From Dyella sp. C9 (lineage in GTDB: Bacteria; Pseudomonadota; Gammaproteobacteria; Xanthomonadales; Rhodanobacteraceae), in contig NZ_QIRF01000004.1 of the NCBI RefSeq assembly GCF_003332825.1, forward strand, positions 1 to 64,000: DNA of 64,000 nucleotides. The letters run 5' to 3'. Positions 1 to 10,223 of the stretch are shown piece after piece (positions within the stretch are counted from its first letter, which is position 1; every line of letters begins with the position of its first letter). The position numbers were made by a program, and so were the translations under genes. The notes beneath the pieces are model-generated. The model did not search any database and was not told the DNA's origin. It saw nothing but the letters and a program-made list of their open reading frames with translations.

Positions 1-302
<302 letters not shown>

Positions 303-497
303 TATAACCCCAAGACGCTTCGCTAGAGACAACTCGTCTCAACGAGCATCTCGAAAAGAATTTCACCAGACGCTTGTCACTCGTTTACCCTTTATCCAAC
401 GCGAGATCCGTCTCGCGGAAGAGTAAAAACCAGCCATCCATGGCTGGACTCTTCAAAGTTTGAAGCCGGCGCTTTCGAGCGCTACTTCTACCCTTTC
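303..497 (+). other. 23S-5S intergenic spacer of the rRNA operon
   Basis: About 195 bases of transcribed spacer with no tRNA and no convincing ORF. It carries an inverted repeat near 418-454 that would form an rRNA-processing stem or is a repeat copy (listed separately). Confidence 0.7.
418..454. repeat. Palindromic element, GGCCATCCATGGCC-like (divergent copy)
   Basis: An 18-base palindrome, ccagccatccatggctgg (430-447), is flanked by aagagt/actctt arms. It resembles the two elements at 52203-52240 and 53212-53247 in the core CCATCCATGG and the agagt/actct flanks, but several arm bases differ. It could be a processing stem of the rRNA transcript rather than a mobile repeat. Confidence 0.5.
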
Positions 498-612
498 CCT
501 GGCGGCTATAGCGCTGTGGTCCCACCCGATCCCATCCCGAACTCGGAAGTGAAACGCAGCTGCGCCGATGGTAGTGTGAATCCTCATGCAAGAGTAGGTC
601 ACCGCCAGGGGC
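498..612 (+). rRNA. rrf: 5S ribosomal RNA
   Basis: About 115 bases that begin cctggcggct and end gtcaccgccagg, giving the terminal helix I. The internal ccgatcccatcccgaactcg loop is typical of bacterial 5S rRNA. It is the last gene of the rRNA operon and is followed by a strong terminator. Ends may be off by a few bases. Confidence 0.95.
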
Positions 613-621
613 TTTATCCCT

Positions 622-656
622 CAAACGCCTTCCCACCCGGGAAGGCGTTTGTCTTT
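622..656 (+). terminator. Intrinsic terminator of the rRNA operon
   Basis: Perfect 12-bp stem caaacgccttcc / ggaaggcgtttg with a short CACCC-type loop, followed by tcttt. It starts about 10 bases after the 5S gene. Confidence 0.85.
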
Positions 657-870
657 GCGCGATCCAAAAACACCCAGGCCCCGTCGCTGCCGCGGGGCGC
701 GCACCGGCGGCGCTCCTACACCGCGAACCACACGCTGGCAGCACACCCGGTGTGCGACAGGCTTCAAGCCACGCGCTTCGTGCCGGTCGGCCTACCCCAA
801 CGACCGCCTCTCGGTTTGGTTGCCCGACGGGTCAATCGCCTATCATGCAAGGCTGATCGGCCGGGACCCT

Positions 871-1569
871 ATGGAGCGCCAAACCGTGTTTGTCCATGTC
901 GAAACGCGTCGTCGCCAGCACGTTCAATGGGCCACGGTGTTGCTGGTGGTCGTCTGCGTGATCAGTTTCGTCTGGCTGGCCTTGTTGCCCGCGCCGCAGC
1001 GCATGTCGATGTGGCTGGAATGGGGCACGGTGCCGGCCAACATCTTCGACGCCAAGGCTCCGCTGCTGCCGCAGCTGCACGACCCGGCCCTGCTGCGCCT
1101 TTTCACGGCGCTGTTCATCCATCTGGCCTGGCTGCATCTGCTCGGTAACCTGTTGTTCCTGGTGATCTTCGGCATACCTGCCGAGCGTGCATTGGGTTCG
1201 CTGCGCTTCCTCTTGCTGTTCGTGTTGGGCGGCATGTTCGCCAACCTGGTCGGTGCGCTGTCACTCGCTGGCGTGCGTTCCCCAATCATCGGTTGCAGCG
1301 GCGCCGTATCAGCGGTGCTGGGCACCTACATCGCGCTGTTCCCACGGGCCCGCCTCGGCCTGGTGCTGCCCTTGGGCCTGTACCTGGAATTCGTGCGCAT
1401 GCCGGCCTTCCTGTTGATTGGCATCTGGGTGTTGCTGCAGCTGCTTTTCAGCTATGCCGGCGCGAGCTATGGCGCGGTGGTGTGGTGGACCCACATCGCC
1501 GGCTTCCTGTTCGGCGTGGTCTTCGCGCTGTTCTCGCGCGACGACATCGCCCGGCGCCTGCGCGGCTAA
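871..1569 (+). CDS. Rhomboid-family intramembrane serine protease
   Basis: A 232-residue membrane protein with several hydrophobic helices. The rhomboid catalytic dyad is visible: Ser143 in GCSGAV and His208 in THIAGF near the last helix. The conserved HLLGN segment lies in the loop and second helix. Rhomboids cleave transmembrane substrates in the inner membrane; this protein's substrate is unknown. The reading frame is open from 649, but the first 74 codons overlap the rRNA terminator region and read as a shadow. ATG 871, behind a weak gggacc, gives the usual rhomboid length and topology. A DUF1820 gene follows 9 bases later and is probably co-transcribed. Function from family knowledge; catalytic residues seen. 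Confidence 0.88.
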   Translation: MERQTVFVHVETRRRQHVQWATVLLVVVCVISFVWLALLPAPQRMSMWLEWGTVPANIFDAKAPLLPQLHDPALLRLFTALFIHLAWLHLLGNLLFLVIFGIPAERALGSLRFLLLFVLGGMFANLVGALSLAGVRSPIIGCSGAVSAVLGTYIALFPRARLGLVLPLGLYLEFVRMPAFLLIGIWVLLQLLFSYAGASYGAVVWWTHIAGFLFGVVFALFSRDDIARRLRG

Positions 1570-1578
1570 AATAGGTCC

Positions 1579-1902
1579 ATGCGCACCAAGAAACTCTACA
1601 AGGTCACCTTCCTGCACCTGGGCAAGTGCTACGAGCTCTATGCCCGCCATGTCGCCTCCAGCAACCTGTGGGGTTTCACCGAAGTGGGTGAACTGGTGTT
1701 CGAGCCGGCGGGCGAAGGCCTGCTGGTGGATCCCACCGAGGAACGCCTGCGCGACGAGTTCAAGGACACACGGGTGCTGCACCTGCCCATGCAGTCGGTG
1801 GTGCGCATCGAAGAGGTGGAGAGCAAGGGTGCGCTGGTCATCCGCGATGCCAGCGATGGCCAGAAGATCACGCCCTTTCCGATGCCGCCGCGTGGCCGCT
1901 GA
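1579..1902 (+). CDS. DUF1820 family protein
   Basis: A 107-residue soluble protein that matches the DUF1820 pattern as I recall it: an N-terminal KLYKVTFLH strand, a central FTEVGELVFEP segment and a C-terminal ITPFPMPPRG tail. The biochemical role of the family is not known to me. It lies 9 bases behind the rhomboid gene on the same strand and converges on the RMD1-like gene, whose stop is 6 bases away. The length is normal for the family. Confidence 0.8.
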   Translation: MRTKKLYKVTFLHLGKCYELYARHVASSNLWGFTEVGELVFEPAGEGLLVDPTEERLRDEFKDTRVLHLPMQSVVRIEEVESKGALVIRDASDGQKITPFPMPPRGR

Positions 1903-1908
1903 ACGCGG

Positions 1909-3033
1909 CTACACGTGGCGGATCACGGCGATCACGATTTCCACTGCGATCAACACGATGATGGCCAGCTCCATCAGCTCGCCGCGCTTGCTCGAGGCCT
2001 CTTCGTAGAGCGCTGAATAGCTGTCGCGGATGATCGACAACTTGCGGTCGACGGCCTTGCTCACGTGGGGCACGCGGAACAGCTCCAGCGCCGAGGCATA
2101 CACGCGCGCCAGATAGACGTCCTCGGTGACCTGCAGTGCGTTGTCCACTTTCTCGGTGATCTCGGTGACCTCGGCCACCAAGGTGTAGAGATGGCGCGCC
2201 AGGTCGGCGTAGCGACGCGCCGCAAACGGATTGGCCACGTTGTGCGTGGCTTCCACCAGGTCGTACATGCGCGGCAACTCGGCATCGAGCAGCTCGTCGT
2301 AGTAGCGCATTTCCAGCAGCTGTGCGTTGGCCACTTCCAGGATGTCCACCACGTCCGATTCGTCACGTGGCTCGAAGATGAAGGCACGGTCCCAGGTAAG
2401 CACGGCCAGGTCGTCGGTGTAGTAGGAGAACCGCTGCCGCAGGAGCTCCTGCCGCGCCTGCTCGGACAGCGGCCGTGTCTCGCCTGCCAGCAGGGGAACC
2501 AGGTCGAGCTCGTCGTGCAACCGTGCGGTATTGCCCACGCCCTCCAGGGACTGCACCAGGCCAAGCAAGTAGTCCTCGTGTAGTGGCTCGGTGCTGGGGC
2601 GGCGCAGCGCGGGCTGCATGATGTCCATGATCTTCTGCAGCAGGGTACTCCACACCGGACTGCCCGAAGCGATGCCCAGCGCCGCGTCCACCGCATTCAC
2701 GCGGGCGCTGAAGTCATTCCAGGGAAGGTCATCGGCGGGCACTCGAATCGAGAGTGCGGCCACGCCGAATTCGTACAGCCGTGCCATCGCCGCGGCCTGC
2801 ACGACGCTGCCGCCGATCTCGATCGACAGCGGTTCGAGCATCAGCTCCACCGGCGGGACACCAAATGTCATGGCCTTGGGCGAGGTGCTGAGCAGGCGGC
2901 CACGCGCGGCCAGCGTACGGGCATGGCGCGCCCACAGTGATTCCACAGCGGCAAGGTCGATGGTGTCGGCGATGTCGACCAGGCGCATCGCCATCACCGA
3001 GGCCCGGTGTACGTGTGGACGTAGCTTGTCCAT
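1909..3033 (-). CDS. RMD1/DUF155-like membrane-anchored protein
   Basis: A protein of 374 residues (381 if the upstream ATG at 3054 is used). The middle has the RMD1-like order of acidic strands and amphipathic helices, and the end has a long helix followed by one hydrophobic segment (AIIVLIAVEIVIAVI) as a C-terminal membrane anchor. The eukaryotic family member RMD1 binds microtubules; the bacterial role is unknown. ATG 3033 is preferred because an AGGGA sits nine bases upstream, whereas 3054 has no ribosome binding site. It is convergent with the DUF1820 gene. Family call from overall architecture, moderately sure. Confidence 0.7.
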   Translation of the reverse strand: MDKLRPHVHRASVMAMRLVDIADTIDLAAVESLWARHARTLAARGRLLSTSPKAMTFGVPPVELMLEPLSIEIGGSVVQAAAMARLYEFGVAALSIRVPADDLPWNDFSARVNAVDAALGIASGSPVWSTLLQKIMDIMQPALRRPSTEPLHEDYLLGLVQSLEGVGNTARLHDELDLVPLLAGETRPLSEQARQELLRQRFSYYTDDLAVLTWDRAFIFEPRDESDVVDILEVANAQLLEMRYYDELLDAELPRMYDLVEATHNVANPFAARRYADLARHLYTLVAEVTEITEKVDNALQVTEDVYLARVYASALELFRVPHVSKAVDRKLSIIRDSYSALYEEASSKRGELMELAIIVLIAVEIVIAVIRHV

Positions 3034-3102
3034 CCTTGCGTGTCCCTGCCTCATCGGCCTGCGGCACTGGCCCGATTCTAGTCCGTCACGATGACGGGCA
3101 GA

Positions 3103-3825
3103 TCACCCCGCGGCGAGGCCGTGGTGGCGGGAGAACTGGCGGAACAACCGCCTTGCCAACGGGGTGGGGGCGACCTGCTGCCAGGTGTGGTGCGGATCGA
3201 AGCCTTCGCGCCGCATGTCGTGGTGCTTGCGGCGGATGTAGGCACGCATCACGTCGGCGTTGAATTCCGGATGGAACTGCGTGCTCATCGCATGGGCGCC
3301 GTAACGCAGCAGATGGTTGGGGTCGCGCGAGGAGCTGGCCAGCACCGTCGCCCCCTTGGGCAGTTCCAGAACGCTCTGTTCGTGCGTGGCGTGGGCGCGG
3401 AATTGCGAAGGCAGCTGGCTGGCCAGCGGATCGTGCCTGGCGGCATCCAGCAGGTCGATCGAGACTGTGCCGATTTCGCGTCCACCCGGCAGGTAGTCCA
3501 CGCGGCCGCCCAGCGCGTGCGCCATCAACTGATGGCCATAGCACACGCCAAACAGCGGCAGTTCGGCGTCCATCGCATCACGTATCCAGCCTGCGGTGCG
3601 TTCGCTCCAGGGCGCGCGCTCGGTGACCATGGCGGCGGAGCCGGTAATGAGTGCGCCGGCGACCTCGCTCGGCGGAGGCAGCGCCTCGTCCGCGGCCACG
3701 TCCACCACGCGGACCCGCTCGGGGGCCAGTTTGGCGCCGAGGCGGAACCAATGCGGGAAGTCGCCATGGCGCGCGCGGAGCGGTTCAGGGGCGCGGCCGG
3801 TACGGATGATCAGGACGGGTTTCAT
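3103..3825 (-). CDS. Class I glutamine amidotransferase (GMP synthase-like domain, stand-alone)
   Basis: 240 residues forming one class I GATase domain. The nucleophile Cys95 sits in GVCYGHQ, and the His185/Glu187 pair in QFHPEF completes the triad. No synthase domain is attached, so this is the stand-alone GuaA-like subgroup often annotated glutamine amidotransferase or, in some genomes, gamma-glutamyl hydrolase-like. It would hydrolyse glutamine or a gamma-glutamyl compound; the acceptor is unknown. It lies 43 bases downstream of the gspE-like gene on the same strand, so it may share that transcript. Confidence 0.85.
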   Translation of the reverse strand: MKPVLIIRTGRAPEPLRARHGDFPHWFRLGAKLAPERVRVVDVAADEALPPPSEVAGALITGSAAMVTERAPWSERTAGWIRDAMDAELPLFGVCYGHQLMAHALGGRVDYLPGGREIGTVSIDLLDAARHDPLASQLPSQFRAHATHEQSVLELPKGATVLASSSRDPNHLLRYGAHAMSTQFHPEFNADVMRAYIRRKHHDMRREGFDPHHTWQQVAPTPLARRLFRQFSRHHGLAAG

Positions 3826-3868
3826 GCGGTGAATAGGTACGGCTTGGGGTGGGACAGATGATGCGCAA

Positions 3869-5680
3869 TCACGCTGAACCGTGTTCGATCGGCGGTATCA
3901 CGGTCAGCACTTCCTGCACGGTGGTAAGACCACGGGCGACCTGTTCGGCGGCGGAAATGCGCAGCGGCCGCATGCCTTCGGCCAATGCCGCGTGGCCGAA
4001 GTGGCCCAGGTCGAGCTGGGCCGAGATCAGTCCGCGCAGTCGGGGCGACAGCTGCATCATTTCGTACACGCCGGTACGTCCCATGAAGCCGGTATTGCGG
4101 CATTCCAGGCAACCGAGCGGCTTGTAGACCTTGTCCGGCAGCGGCAACTGCCAGCCGTGGGTGAGCGCGGTCCATTCATGCGGATCCTGCGTGGTTTCCT
4201 GCTTGCAGTGCGGGCACAGCGTGCGCACCAGTCGCTGCGCCACCACCCCGGTGAGGGTGGACTGGATCAGGTAGTGCGGCACGCCGAGGTCGAGCAGGCG
4301 GGTGACCGCGCTGGGCGCGTCGTTGGTATGCAGGGTGGACAGCACCAGATGGCCGGTCAGCGAAGCCTGCACCGCCATCTGCGCGGTCTCCAGGTCGCGG
4401 ATTTCGCCGACCATGATGATGTCCGGGTCCTGGCGCAGCAGGGTGCGCACGCCCGTGGCGAAGTCCAGGTCGATCGATGCCTGTACCTGCATCTGGTTGA
4501 ACTCGCCACTGACCATTTCGATCGGGTCTTCCACCGTGCACACGTTGAGCTCGGGGGTGGCCAGGTGCTTGAGCGTGGAGTACAGCGTGGTGGTCTTGCC
4601 CGAACCGGTCGGGCCGGTGACCAGCACGATGCCATGTGGGCGCTCCACCATCGAGCGCCACACTTCGGTTTCCACGGCGGAGAAGCCCAGCTGCGAGAAA
4701 TCCTTGGCGACGATATCCGGGTCGAAGATGCGCATCACCACCTTTTCGCCGAACGCCGTGGGCATGGTGGAGATACGCAGTTCCACCTCGCGTCCGCTGG
4801 CCGAGCGCGTCTTGATGCGGCCGTCTTGCGGGCGCCGCTTCTCGGCCACGTCCATGCGCGAGAGGATCTTGATGCGCGCGGTCACCGCGGTCATCACCGG
4901 CGGCGGCAGCTCGAATACCTTGTGCATCACGCCATCGATGCGAAAGCGCAGCTGTCCGGCTTCGCGGCGTGGCTCCAGGTGGATGTCCGAGGCGCGTTGC
5001 TCGAAGGCGTACTGCAGCAGCCAGTCGACGATGTGCACGACATGGCGGTCGTCGGCGCCGACTTCGCCTGCCTTGCCCAGTTCCACCAACTGCTCGAAGT
5101 TGAGGATCGCGGAGGAGTCGTAGCCCGTGCCCTTGGCGTCCTGCGCCAGTTGGATCGAGCGCTGCACGCCGTAGAACTCGATCAGGTAGCGGTTGATGTC
5201 CAGCGGATTGGACACCACGCGCTTCACGTCGCGGCGGATCATGTGGGCTAGGTCCGCGGCCCAGGCCTGGTCGAACGGCTCGCAGGTGGCAAAGGTGACC
5301 TCGCCCGCCGCCGCCGCCACCGGCAGGATGCGGTGGCGCTCGGCATACGCACGGCTGACCACCTGGGTCACCGCTGCCGCGTTGATCTTCATCGGGTCGA
5401 TCTTGAGATACGGCAGCTGGGCATGCCGGGCCAGCCATTCGGTCAGCGCCTCGAGGCTCAGCGGGCGGCCCGGTTCGCGCTGGTTGGGCAGCTTGGCGTT
5501 GGCCACCAGCACCAGCGGGTGCAGTTCCACCGTGGCGCGCCCGCTGCGGTTGCCCATGCGGACCTGCTTGGCGTCTTCCGCCAGCAGGTAGCCGTCGACC
5601 ACCAGGGTAGCGAGGACCTCGTCCAGCGCCAGCCGGCTGCGACGGCCCAGCAACGACACGGTTTGCGGTGAAGCGGCCAT
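3869..5680 (-). CDS. GspE/PulE-family secretion or pilus assembly ATPase
   Basis: 603 residues. The N-terminal T2SSE_N/MshEN-type domain covers roughly 1-170, followed by the hexameric ATPase domain. Walker A GPTGSGKT is at 356-363, Walker B IIMVGE at 421-426, and the His box STLHTND near 448-454. A zinc site follows (Cys489/492 and Cys524/527). It would power a type II secretion or type IV pilus-like machine at the cytoplasmic face. No other gsp or pil gene is in the window, so it is an orphan here. Start 5680 has a GGAGAG eight bases upstream. The same frame stays open to 6628 only because it is antisense to glyQ. Confidence 0.9.
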   Translation of the reverse strand: MAASPQTVSLLGRRSRLALDEVLATLVVDGYLLAEDAKQVRMGNRSGRATVELHPLVLVANAKLPNQREPGRPLSLEALTEWLARHAQLPYLKIDPMKINAAAVTQVVSRAYAERHRILPVAAAAGEVTFATCEPFDQAWAADLAHMIRRDVKRVVSNPLDINRYLIEFYGVQRSIQLAQDAKGTGYDSSAILNFEQLVELGKAGEVGADDRHVVHIVDWLLQYAFEQRASDIHLEPRREAGQLRFRIDGVMHKVFELPPPVMTAVTARIKILSRMDVAEKRRPQDGRIKTRSASGREVELRISTMPTAFGEKVVMRIFDPDIVAKDFSQLGFSAVETEVWRSMVERPHGIVLVTGPTGSGKTTTLYSTLKHLATPELNVCTVEDPIEMVSGEFNQMQVQASIDLDFATGVRTLLRQDPDIIMVGEIRDLETAQMAVQASLTGHLVLSTLHTNDAPSAVTRLLDLGVPHYLIQSTLTGVVAQRLVRTLCPHCKQETTQDPHEWTALTHGWQLPLPDKVYKPLGCLECRNTGFMGRTGVYEMMQLSPRLRGLISAQLDLGHFGHAALAEGMRPLRISAAEQVARGLTTVQEVLTVIPPIEHGSA

Positions 5681-5773
5681 GTGGCGATCTCTCCGGTGGG
5701 TTTTCGCCGAAAATCCAGCGGCGAAAGCGGTCCCGGCTATACTAACCCGCTTTATTGAAGCCCACGGGAAGCC

Positions 5774-6685
5774 ATGTCCGCGCGCACCTTCCAGGATGTG
5801 ATCCAGACCCTCAACCGCTACTGGGCGGCCCAGGGTTGTGTCTTGCTGCAGCCCCTCGACACCGAGGTCGGCGCCGGCACCTTCCACCCCGCCACCTTCC
5901 TGCGTTCGCTCGGTCCCGAGCCCTGGTCGGCGGCCTATGTGCAGCCTTCGCGCCGTCCCACCGACGGCCGCTACGGCGAAAACCCGAATCGCCTGCAGCA
6001 TTACTACCAGTACCAGGTGGTGATGAAGCCCAACCCGGACAACATCCTGGACCTGTACATCGGTTCGCTGAAGGAACTGGGCCTGGACCCGCTGGTGCAC
6101 GATCTGCGCTTCGTCGAGGACAACTGGGAATCGCCCACGCTGGGCGCCTGGGGCCTGGGCTGGGAGGTGTGGCTCAACGGCATGGAAGTAACACAATTCA
6201 CCTACTTCCAGCAGGCCGGTGGCCTGGAGTGCCGTCCCGTGACCGGTGAGATCACCTACGGCCTCGAGCGCCTGGCGATGTACCTGCAGAACGTGGACAA
6301 CGTCTACGACCTGGTGTGGACCGAAGGCCCGCACGGCAAGGTCACCTATGGCGACGTGTTCCACCAGAACGAGGTGGAGCAGAGCACCTACAACTTCGAG
6401 CACGCCAACGTGCCGGAGCTGCTGCGCTGGTTCGACGTGTGCGAGGGCGAAGCCAACAAGCTGATCGCCGCCAACCTGCCGTTGCCTGCCTACGAGCAGG
6501 TGATGAAGGCCAGCCACACCTTCAACCTGCTCGATGCGCGCCGCGCGATCAGCGTGACCGAGCGCCAGCGCTACATCCTGCGCGTGCGCACGCTGGCACG
6601 TGCCGTGGCTGAGACCTATGTGGCGCAACGCGAGAAGCTCGGTTTCCCGGGCCTGAAGAAGAACCTCAAGGAGCAGGCTGCATGA
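5774..6685 (+). CDS. glyQ: Glycine--tRNA ligase alpha subunit
   Basis: 303 residues, the usual length of the alpha chain of the bacterial alpha2beta2 glycyl-tRNA synthetase, which activates glycine with ATP and charges tRNA-Gly. The protein opens with [14 protein letters not shown] and contains the conserved [12 protein letters not shown] and [17 protein letters not shown] regions of GlyQ. A TATACT -10 box lies at 5738-5743, and a gggaag precedes the ATG. glyS follows with a 4-base ATGA overlap, implying coupled translation of the two subunits. Confidence 0.98.
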   Translation: MSARTFQDVIQTLNRYWAAQGCVLLQPLDTEVGAGTFHPATFLRSLGPEPWSAAYVQPSRRPTDGRYGENPNRLQHYYQYQVVMKPNPDNILDLYIGSLKELGLDPLVHDLRFVEDNWESPTLGAWGLGWEVWLNGMEVTQFTYFQQAGGLECRPVTGEITYGLERLAMYLQNVDNVYDLVWTEGPHGKVTYGDVFHQNEVEQSTYNFEHANVPELLRWFDVCEGEANKLIAANLPLPAYEQVMKASHTFNLLDARRAISVTERQRYILRVRTLARAVAETYVAQREKLGFPGLKKNLKEQAA

Positions 6686-8832
6686 GCGCCGCCACCAAGC
6701 CGCTGTTGATCGAACTGGGTACCGAAGAGCTGCCGCCCAAGGCGCTGGATGAACTTTCGCAGGCGTTCCTGCGCGGCGTGTGCGACGGGCTGGCCAAGCG
6801 TGGCGTGGAAGCTTCGCTGGACCAGGCAGTGCGCTATGCGTCGCCGCGTCGTTTGGCCGTCCATATCCCGGGCGTGGCGGTGAACCAGCCGGAGCAGAGC
6901 ATCGAGCGTCGCGGTCCCGCGGTGAACGCCGCGCTGGACGCGAACGGCCAGCCGGGCAAGGCGCTGCAGGGCTTCGCGCAGTCGTGCGGCGTCAGCGTGG
7001 AGCAGCTGGAAAAGCTCGAGACCGACAAGGGCGCGTGGTTCGTGTTCCGTGCCGTGAAGCCGGGCCAGCCGGTGGCCGCCTTGCTGCCGGAGATCGTGGA
7101 CGAGGCGCTCAAGGGCCTGCCGATCCCCAAGCCGATGCGCTGGGGCGACCATGACTACACCTTCGTGCGCCCGGCGCACTGGCTGGTGATCCTGCACGGC
7201 GCCGACATCATCGACGGCACCGTGCTGGGCCTGGCCAGCGGCCGCAAATCGCGTGGCCATCGCTTCATGCACCCGCATCCGGTGCACGTGGTGGACGCCG
7301 ACAGCTGGCTGGACGCGATGCGCGCCGCCAAGGTGCTGGCCGATCCGCTGGAGCGTCGCCAGGTGGTGCGCAGCGAAGTGGCCCGCGCGGGTGCCCAGAC
7401 CGGCGGCGTGCCGCAGCTGGACGGCGCCCTGCTGGACGAAATCGCCAACCTCACCGAATGGCCGGTGGCGATCGCCTGCCAGTTCGACCGCGAGTTCCTC
7501 GCCGTGCCGCCCGAAGCACTGGTCACCACCATGGAGACCAACCAGAAGTTCGTGCCGGTGTTCGATGCCAACGGCAAGCTCACCGAGCACTTCATCGGCG
7601 TGGCCAATATCGAGAGCAAGGACCCGGCCGAGATCCGCAAGGGCTACGAGCGCGTGATCCGTCCGCGCTTCGCCGACGCCAAGTTCTTCTGGGACGAAGA
7701 CCTCAAGACCCCGCTGTCCGGCTACCAGGACCAGCTGAAGAACGTCACCTACCAGCAGTCGCTGGGCAGCCTGTGGGACAAGAGCGTGCGCGTGGCCGAG
7801 CTGGCCCGCATCATCGCCAACCGTGTCGACGTGGACGCCGGCGAGGCGACTCGCGCCGCCGCGCTGAGCAAGTGTGACCTGCTGACCCGCATGGTCGGCG
7901 AGTTCCCCGAGCTGCAGGGCGTGATGGGCCGTTACTACGCCGCCCACCACGGCGAGGCGAAGGAGGTGGCCGACGCGCTGGACAGTTACTACCAGCCGCG
8001 TTTCGCCGGTGACGCCATCGCAGGCGGTGCTGTGGGCCGCGTGCTCGCGGTGGCCGATCGCCTGGATACGCTGGCGGGCATCTTCGCCGTGGGCCTCAAG
8101 CCCAGCGGCAACAAGGATCCGTTTGCGCTGCGTCGCGCGGCGCTGGGCCTGGCCCGCACGCTGGTCGAAGGCGGGCTGGAGCTGGACCTGCGCGGCAGCT
8201 TCGTCGAGGCGCTGGAACTGTTGCCCGAAGCTGCGCTGGCTGCGGGCCTCAAGCCGGGCAAGGACGGCAAGGCACCGGCACTCGACGCCGGCAAGCGGCG
8301 TGCGGCGCTGGTTGATGAGCTGTACGACTTCGTGATGGAGCGCCTGCGTGGCTACTATGCCGACCAGGGTTTCACCGGCGAGCAGTTCGAAGCGGTGCTG
8401 GCCGTGGCGCCGACGACGCTGGTCGACTTCGACCGGCGCCTGCGTGCGGTGGCTGAGTTCGGTCGACGCCCGGAGGCATTGAGCCTCGCCGCGGCCAACA
8501 AGCGCGTGGCCAACATCCTGCGCAAGCAGGCCGAGGAGGCCGGTGCCGCCCCGGTGGGCACCACGGTGGATCCGTCCCACTTCGAGGCCGACGCCGAGCG
8601 TGCGCTCGCCGCGGCGCTGGACAGCGCACTGGCCGACACCCGTGTGCCGCTGCAGGCAGGCGACTATGCCGCCGTGCTGACCCGCCTGGCCCAGTTGCAG
8701 GCGCCCGTCGATGCGTTCTTCGATGGTGTGCTGGTCAATGCCGACAACCCGGCCGTGCGCGCCAACCGCTTGGCCTTGCTGGGCCAGCTCAAGGCGCAGT
8801 TCGGCGCGATTGCGGACATCGCCCGCCTCTGA
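6682..8832 (+). CDS. glyS: Glycine--tRNA ligase beta subunit
   Basis: 716 residues, slightly longer than typical GlyS. It begins with [15 protein letters not shown], the signature start of the beta chain. An HD-like region and a C-terminal DALR-type anticodon-binding region follow ([24 protein letters not shown]). The beta chain recognises tRNA-Gly and completes the heterotetramer with GlyQ. Its ATG overlaps the glyQ stop by four bases. A strong terminator lies 18 bases after the stop, so glyQS is a two-gene operon. Confidence 0.98.
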   Translation: MSAATKPLLIELGTEELPPKALDELSQAFLRGVCDGLAKRGVEASLDQAVRYASPRRLAVHIPGVAVNQPEQSIERRGPAVNAALDANGQPGKALQGFAQSCGVSVEQLEKLETDKGAWFVFRAVKPGQPVAALLPEIVDEALKGLPIPKPMRWGDHDYTFVRPAHWLVILHGADIIDGTVLGLASGRKSRGHRFMHPHPVHVVDADSWLDAMRAAKVLADPLERRQVVRSEVARAGAQTGGVPQLDGALLDEIANLTEWPVAIACQFDREFLAVPPEALVTTMETNQKFVPVFDANGKLTEHFIGVANIESKDPAEIRKGYERVIRPRFADAKFFWDEDLKTPLSGYQDQLKNVTYQQSLGSLWDKSVRVAELARIIANRVDVDAGEATRAAALSKCDLLTRMVGEFPELQGVMGRYYAAHHGEAKEVADALDSYYQPRFAGDAIAGGAVGRVLAVADRLDTLAGIFAVGLKPSGNKDPFALRRAALGLARTLVEGGLELDLRGSFVEALELLPEAALAAGLKPGKDGKAPALDAGKRRAALVDELYDFVMERLRGYYADQGFTGEQFEAVLAVAPTTLVDFDRRLRAVAEFGRRPEALSLAAANKRVANILRKQAEEAGAAPVGTTVDPSHFEADAERALAAALDSALADTRVPLQAGDYAAVLTRLAQLQAPVDAFFDGVLVNADNPAVRANRLALLGQLKAQFGAIADIARL

Positions 8833-8850
8833 GCGCGCGGGTGCCGCCTA

Positions 8851-8886
8851 CAAAAAACGGCAGCCCTGGGGCTGCCGTTTTTTTAT
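8851..8886. terminator. Bidirectional intrinsic terminator between glyS and the HTH regulator
   Basis: A perfect stem aacggcagccc / gggctgccgtt with a tgg loop, flanked by an A-tract on the left and a T-tract (ttttttt) on the right. It therefore works for rightward glyS and leftward 8909-9481 transcripts. Confidence 0.9.
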
Positions 8887-8908
8887 GCCTGGGGCAACGC
8901 CTTCGTGA

Positions 8909-9481
8909 TCAGGCGACGGCGACCTGGCGCCCGCGCTTCACGCGCTCGTGCAGGCGCTGGTTGAAGGCGACCATGGCGGTGGCGTCGACGTCGGTGCCGC
9001 CCGGGCCGAGGATCTCGTAGAGATCGGCCAGCATGTCGGCGTTGTCGGCCAGGGTCAGGCGGCTCTCGGCAAGATCGAGCTCGGACTGCAGGATGCGCAG
9101 CGCCGTGTTGAGGCGGTGCGGATCCATGGCCAAGCCGCTGGCGTGCAGCGTGTCAGCGGCCGTACGCAGCTTGGTGCGGTGCCGGTTGGCCGAAGCTTCG
9201 GCGTTCGGCAGCTCTTCGCCCGAAGCGATGGCGTCGGCCGTCTGGATCTGGCCTTCGCCAGCGACCAGCCACACCAGCGAGATGCCCAGGGTCTTGGCCA
9301 GGGTCACGCAACGCGCGCGGGAAGGATCGGTGTTGCCATCGCGCCAGCTGCGCACCACGCCTTCAGAAAAACCGCACATGCGGGCGATTTCGGTGACGCT
9401 GCCCACACGCTGGATGAGCACCTTGATGCGGTCCGCAAAGGTGCTGGTTGGCTCATTGGTCGAAATTTTTTGCATGTTCAT
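8909..9481 (-). CDS. XRE-type helix-turn-helix transcriptional regulator
   Basis: 190 residues. A helix-turn-helix of the XRE/phage-repressor type spans about residues 16-66: VGSVTEIARMCGFSEGVVRSWRDG, broken here as VGSVTEIARMCGF and SEGVVRSWRDG, then LAKTLGISLVWLVAGEG. A non-conserved helical C-terminal half (SELDLAESRLTLADNADML) follows. Targets are unknown. The start is supported by AGGA seven bases upstream. The gene stands alone, ends at the bidirectional terminator and faces a 740-base intergenic region. The name is limited to the DNA-binding fold. Confidence 0.8.
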   Translation of the reverse strand: MNMQKISTNEPTSTFADRIKVLIQRVGSVTEIARMCGFSEGVVRSWRDGNTDPSRARCVTLAKTLGISLVWLVAGEGQIQTADAIASGEELPNAEASANRHRTKLRTAADTLHASGLAMDPHRLNTALRILQSELDLAESRLTLADNADMLADLYEILGPGGTDVDATAMVAFNQRLHERVKRGRQVAVA

Positions 9482-10109
9482 CGCAGTTTCCTGGCGGATG
9501 GCGACAAGTTGTGATGAGCGTGAACCGGAAATTGGCTTTCTGAGCGTGAGGCAAGCGTGAATTGACCTTGACTACCGCACTATCTTCCACAGGTTTCGCA
9601 AGTTTTTCGGATTTCGCTGCCCCGTGGAGCAACTTCTGCCGACTTCAAGAACGCAACGGCCCCTGATTGGTAACCACCGTTTCCATGGTTCGTTCAGCTC
9701 CCAGACAGGTAGGTAAACCCTACAAGCCTTTGTAACCAGTCACATACAGCCTGGCGCCATCCGCCCCGGGGAATTTCCGAGCTGATCGGCGCCTCCTATG
9801 TACCGCAAGATACCCTTCAATAATCTTACGAAACGCGTCCGGAGGCCACACCTCCGCAGGGTTCGGCGGCGGCATTCGGATGGGCTTTCGGGCAGCTGGC
9901 GTCTGGCTTGCGCCAGAACCGGCGAAGCGCAGTGTGCTGCGAATCGGTGATTCACAACATTACGATGTGTTAATGCGACTCTTGCGGGATCGTTCGCAAG
10001 GGAAACGAGGGTTCGGCGAGGCGATTCCCCGGCCTTGGCCGCGTCGTAAGTCATGGCGGCGATTGGGTCTTTTCCCTGTGCAGGCATACGCCGGCGCATG
10101 GAGCGAACT
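9482..10109. other. Long intergenic region without a recognised gene
   Basis: About 630 bases between the divergent HTH regulator and the lipoprotein gene. The first 280 bases are clearly richer in A+T than the surroundings and should hold the regulator's promoter and operators. A short CGGAGG/CCTCCG hairpin lies near 9840-9857. No coding frame with a ribosome binding site was convincing, and no known RNA family was recognised. Confidence 0.5.
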
Positions 10110-10138
10110 TTTACAAGCCCTGACCTTTGGGCTATTCT
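10110..10138 (+). promoter_or_regulatory. Sigma-70-like promoter for the YbaY-like lipoprotein gene
   Basis: TTTACA (10110-10115), a 17-base spacer and TATTCT (10133-10138). It sits about 80 bases upstream of the ATG at 10224. This is the best-spaced promoter match in the region. Confidence 0.6.
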
Positions 10139-10223
10139 GAGAACTTCCCCCGTGTAGAGTCGTGGCGTGTTGGGCGCCTGATGGTTCTCGCGCTAAGCCC
10201 TGACAGTCGATAGAGGTTTTTCC

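Noticed and set aside
820..846. Promoter TTGCCC/TATCAT before the rhomboid gene
   Set aside because: Spacing of 15 bases is too short for a confident call.
5681..6628. 316-codon N-terminal extension of the GspE-like frame
   Set aside because: It is exactly antisense to glyQ, has no domain match, and the ribosome binding site and family start are at 5680.
6616..8580. 654-codon leftward ORF antisense to glyS
   Set aside because: Arg/His/Leu-rich composition typical of the antisense frame of a GC-rich gene; glyS on the other strand is certain.
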